Origin: a bacterium
Lineage (GTDB): Bacteria > Zhuqueibacterota > Zhuqueibacteria > Residuimicrobiales > Krinioviventaceae
DNA length: 7,746 nt
Reading direction: 5' to 3'
Assembly (NCBI GenBank): GCA_024278645.1
Contig: JAJRST010000110.1
Location: 1 to 7,746 of the forward strand
The position numbers were made by a program, and so were the translations under genes. The number at the start of each line of letters is the position of its first letter. The stretch's first letter is position 1. The notes beneath the pieces were generated by a model. The model was not told the origin of the DNA, did no database searches, and was given only the letters and a program-made list of their open reading frames with translations. Below, one piece after another: positions 6,610 to 7,746 of the stretch.

Positions 6610-7746
6610 ATGAAAAACGTACGTAAGGATCAACGCCAGTCCGAAACAAACGTTGAACATACAAACTCCATTTTCCGAGCGCTCCGCAACATAAACCAGA
6701 TGATTATCCGCGAAAAAGACCAAAGCCGGCTCATTTCGCAAGCTTGCCGCCTCATTGCCGAAGCGACCGCTTTCCACAGCGCCTGGATTATGCTCGTAAA
6801 TAAAAAGGGCATTGTTGAGCGGACGGCTGAATATTGCTTTGGCGCGTCCTTTAAAAGCATGAACACCCACCTTCGCAAGGGCGAGTCTTTATTTTGCATC
6901 AGACAGGCCCTTGCAAATGATCGCATCATTAAAGTCGTAAACCGTCAGCAGTCCTGTGGAGACTGCCCGTTGCAACGATATTCTCCGGAATTGGGCGCGC
7001 TCTCGATGCGTCTTGAACACAAGGATATTATTTACGGGGTTCTGACAGTTGCTGTAAACATGGAAGACCTGGAACCGAACAGCATGGAGCTTTTGCAAGA
7101 CATTGCCAACGACCTTGCCTATGCTTTACACAATTTAAACCTGGAATCGCAAAAAGAAAGAGCGCTCGCCGCGCTGCAAGAAAGCGAGAGCAACTTTCGC
7201 GACCTGGCCGGCAACTCGCCGGACGGCATTGTTATCACCAAAGATGACGGTCAAATCATTTTTGCCAATAGACGCGCTTGTGAAATTACCGGCTATTCGA
7301 CCGACGAACTGTTATCCATGTTCGACCGGGAGTTGATCCGCGCCGAGGATATCTCCAGATTAAAAGAGATCATAAAAAAACGCATGAATGGCGCGCCGCG
7401 CACAAATATCTGTGAACGCGCTCTTGTTGGCAAAGACGGCAAACATGTTGAGGCTGAATTAACAGCGACGACAACTCTATGGTGCGGTGAAAAACACCTG
7501 ATGATTACGATCCGGGAAATCGGCGAACAAAAAAGAAGCCGCAATCGTATTCAACATTTAAACAAGGTGCTGCGCGCGGTGCGCAATGTCAATCACCTTA
7601 TCACTAAAGAGCTTGACGTGACTTCGCTGATTCGGAAAAGCTGCGACCTGCTCATCGAAACAGGCGGCTACAGCGGCGCCTGCATTGTGCTTGTTGATGG
7701 CGAGGGTGTAATCAGCCGACTTGCATTGGCCGGCGATTGCCCCCAA
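6610..7746 (+). CDS. GAF-PAS-GAF sensor protein, 3' end beyond the window
   Basis: The frame stays open for 379 residues to the end of the window, so the C-terminus and output domain are missing. No signal peptide or membrane segment is seen, so it is probably cytoplasmic. The first GAF domain spans about 21-175 and carries a CGDCPL motif (Cys116, Cys119) common in this GAF type. A short helix (178-192) leads into a PAS domain at about 193-308 (NSPDGIVIT, then FANRRACEITGYS). A second GAF domain begins near 318 and is cut off. The start of GAF 2 (322-366) repeats that of GAF 1 (23-67) without gaps, 18 of 45 residues identical. Proteins of this design usually end in a histidine kinase or GGDEF domain, but that is not shown here. 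The ATG at 6610 follows AGGT (6601-6604) by 5 nt. Confidence 0.85.
   Translation, partial: MKNVRKDQRQSETNVEHTNSIFRALRNINQMIIREKDQSRLISQACRLIAEATAFHSAWIMLVNKKGIVERTAEYCFGASFKSMNTHLRKGESLFCIRQALANDRIIKVVNRQQSCGDCPLQRYSPELGALSMRLEHKDIIYGVLTVAVNMEDLEPNSMELLQDIANDLAYALHNLNLESQKERALAALQESESNFRDLAGNSPDGIVITKDDGQIIFANRRACEITGYSTDELLSMFDRELIRAEDISRLKEIIKKRMNGAPRTNICERALVGKDGKHVEAELTATTTLWCGEKHLMITIREIGEQKRSRNRIQHLNKVLRAVRNVNHLITKELDVTSLIRKSCDLLIETGGYSGACIVLVDGEGVISRLALAGDCPQ

Noticed and set aside
6577..6929. Overlapping - strand frames opposite the start of the GAF-PAS gene
   Set aside because: The + strand frame shows clear GAF and PAS domains through this stretch, and the opposite frames have none.

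Overview
The window carries five protein genes, all on the + strand, in two groups. It looks like a Gram-negative bacterium that degrades plant polysaccharide. The evidence is a lipoprotein glycoside hydrolase, a cytoplasmic mannobiose-phosphorolysis pair, and modular PAS/GAF sensor proteins. The phylum cannot be fixed from the sequence. A Bacteroidota-like (FCB), Lentisphaerae/Planctomycetes-like (PVC), Desulfobacterota or spirochaete source would all fit. No tRNA, rRNA, CRISPR array or transposase gene was seen.

Region 1 (1-382) has no gene. It holds a strong imperfect inverted repeat (129-250) flanked by a near-identical 13-bp direct repeat. This could be a MITE-like element, a large RNA hairpin, or a pair of near-palindromic operators ahead of the operon.

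Region 2 (383-4640) is a compact three-gene mannan operon. A secreted, probably lipid-anchored GH5 hydrolase carries an Fn3 domain and a C-terminal beta-rich module. It overlaps by 11 nt an AGE-family cellobiose/mannobiose 2-epimerase, which is followed 15 nt later by a GH130 4-O-beta-D-mannosyl-D-glucose phosphorylase. The expected pathway has three steps. The GH5 enzyme cuts beta-mannan or glucomannan outside the cytoplasm. The epimerase turns beta-1,4-mannobiose into mannosyl-glucose. The GH130 enzyme phosphorolyses that to mannose 1-phosphate and glucose. No transporter or regulator is in the window. The epimerase keeps nearly every known catalytic residue but has Leu where characterised enzymes have an active-site Arg.

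Region 3 (4641-5109) has no convincing gene. It contains two hairpins that could end the operon transcript and some short repeats.

Region 4 (5110-7746) encodes two signalling proteins. The first has a 7TM sensor domain, a PAS domain and a short C-terminal Cys-x2-Cys/Cys-x2-Cys module, with no kinase or other output domain. After a 201-nt gap comes a GAF-PAS-GAF sensor that is cut by the window end, so its output domain is not visible. Nothing in the sequence ties these sensors to the mannan operon except proximity and orientation.
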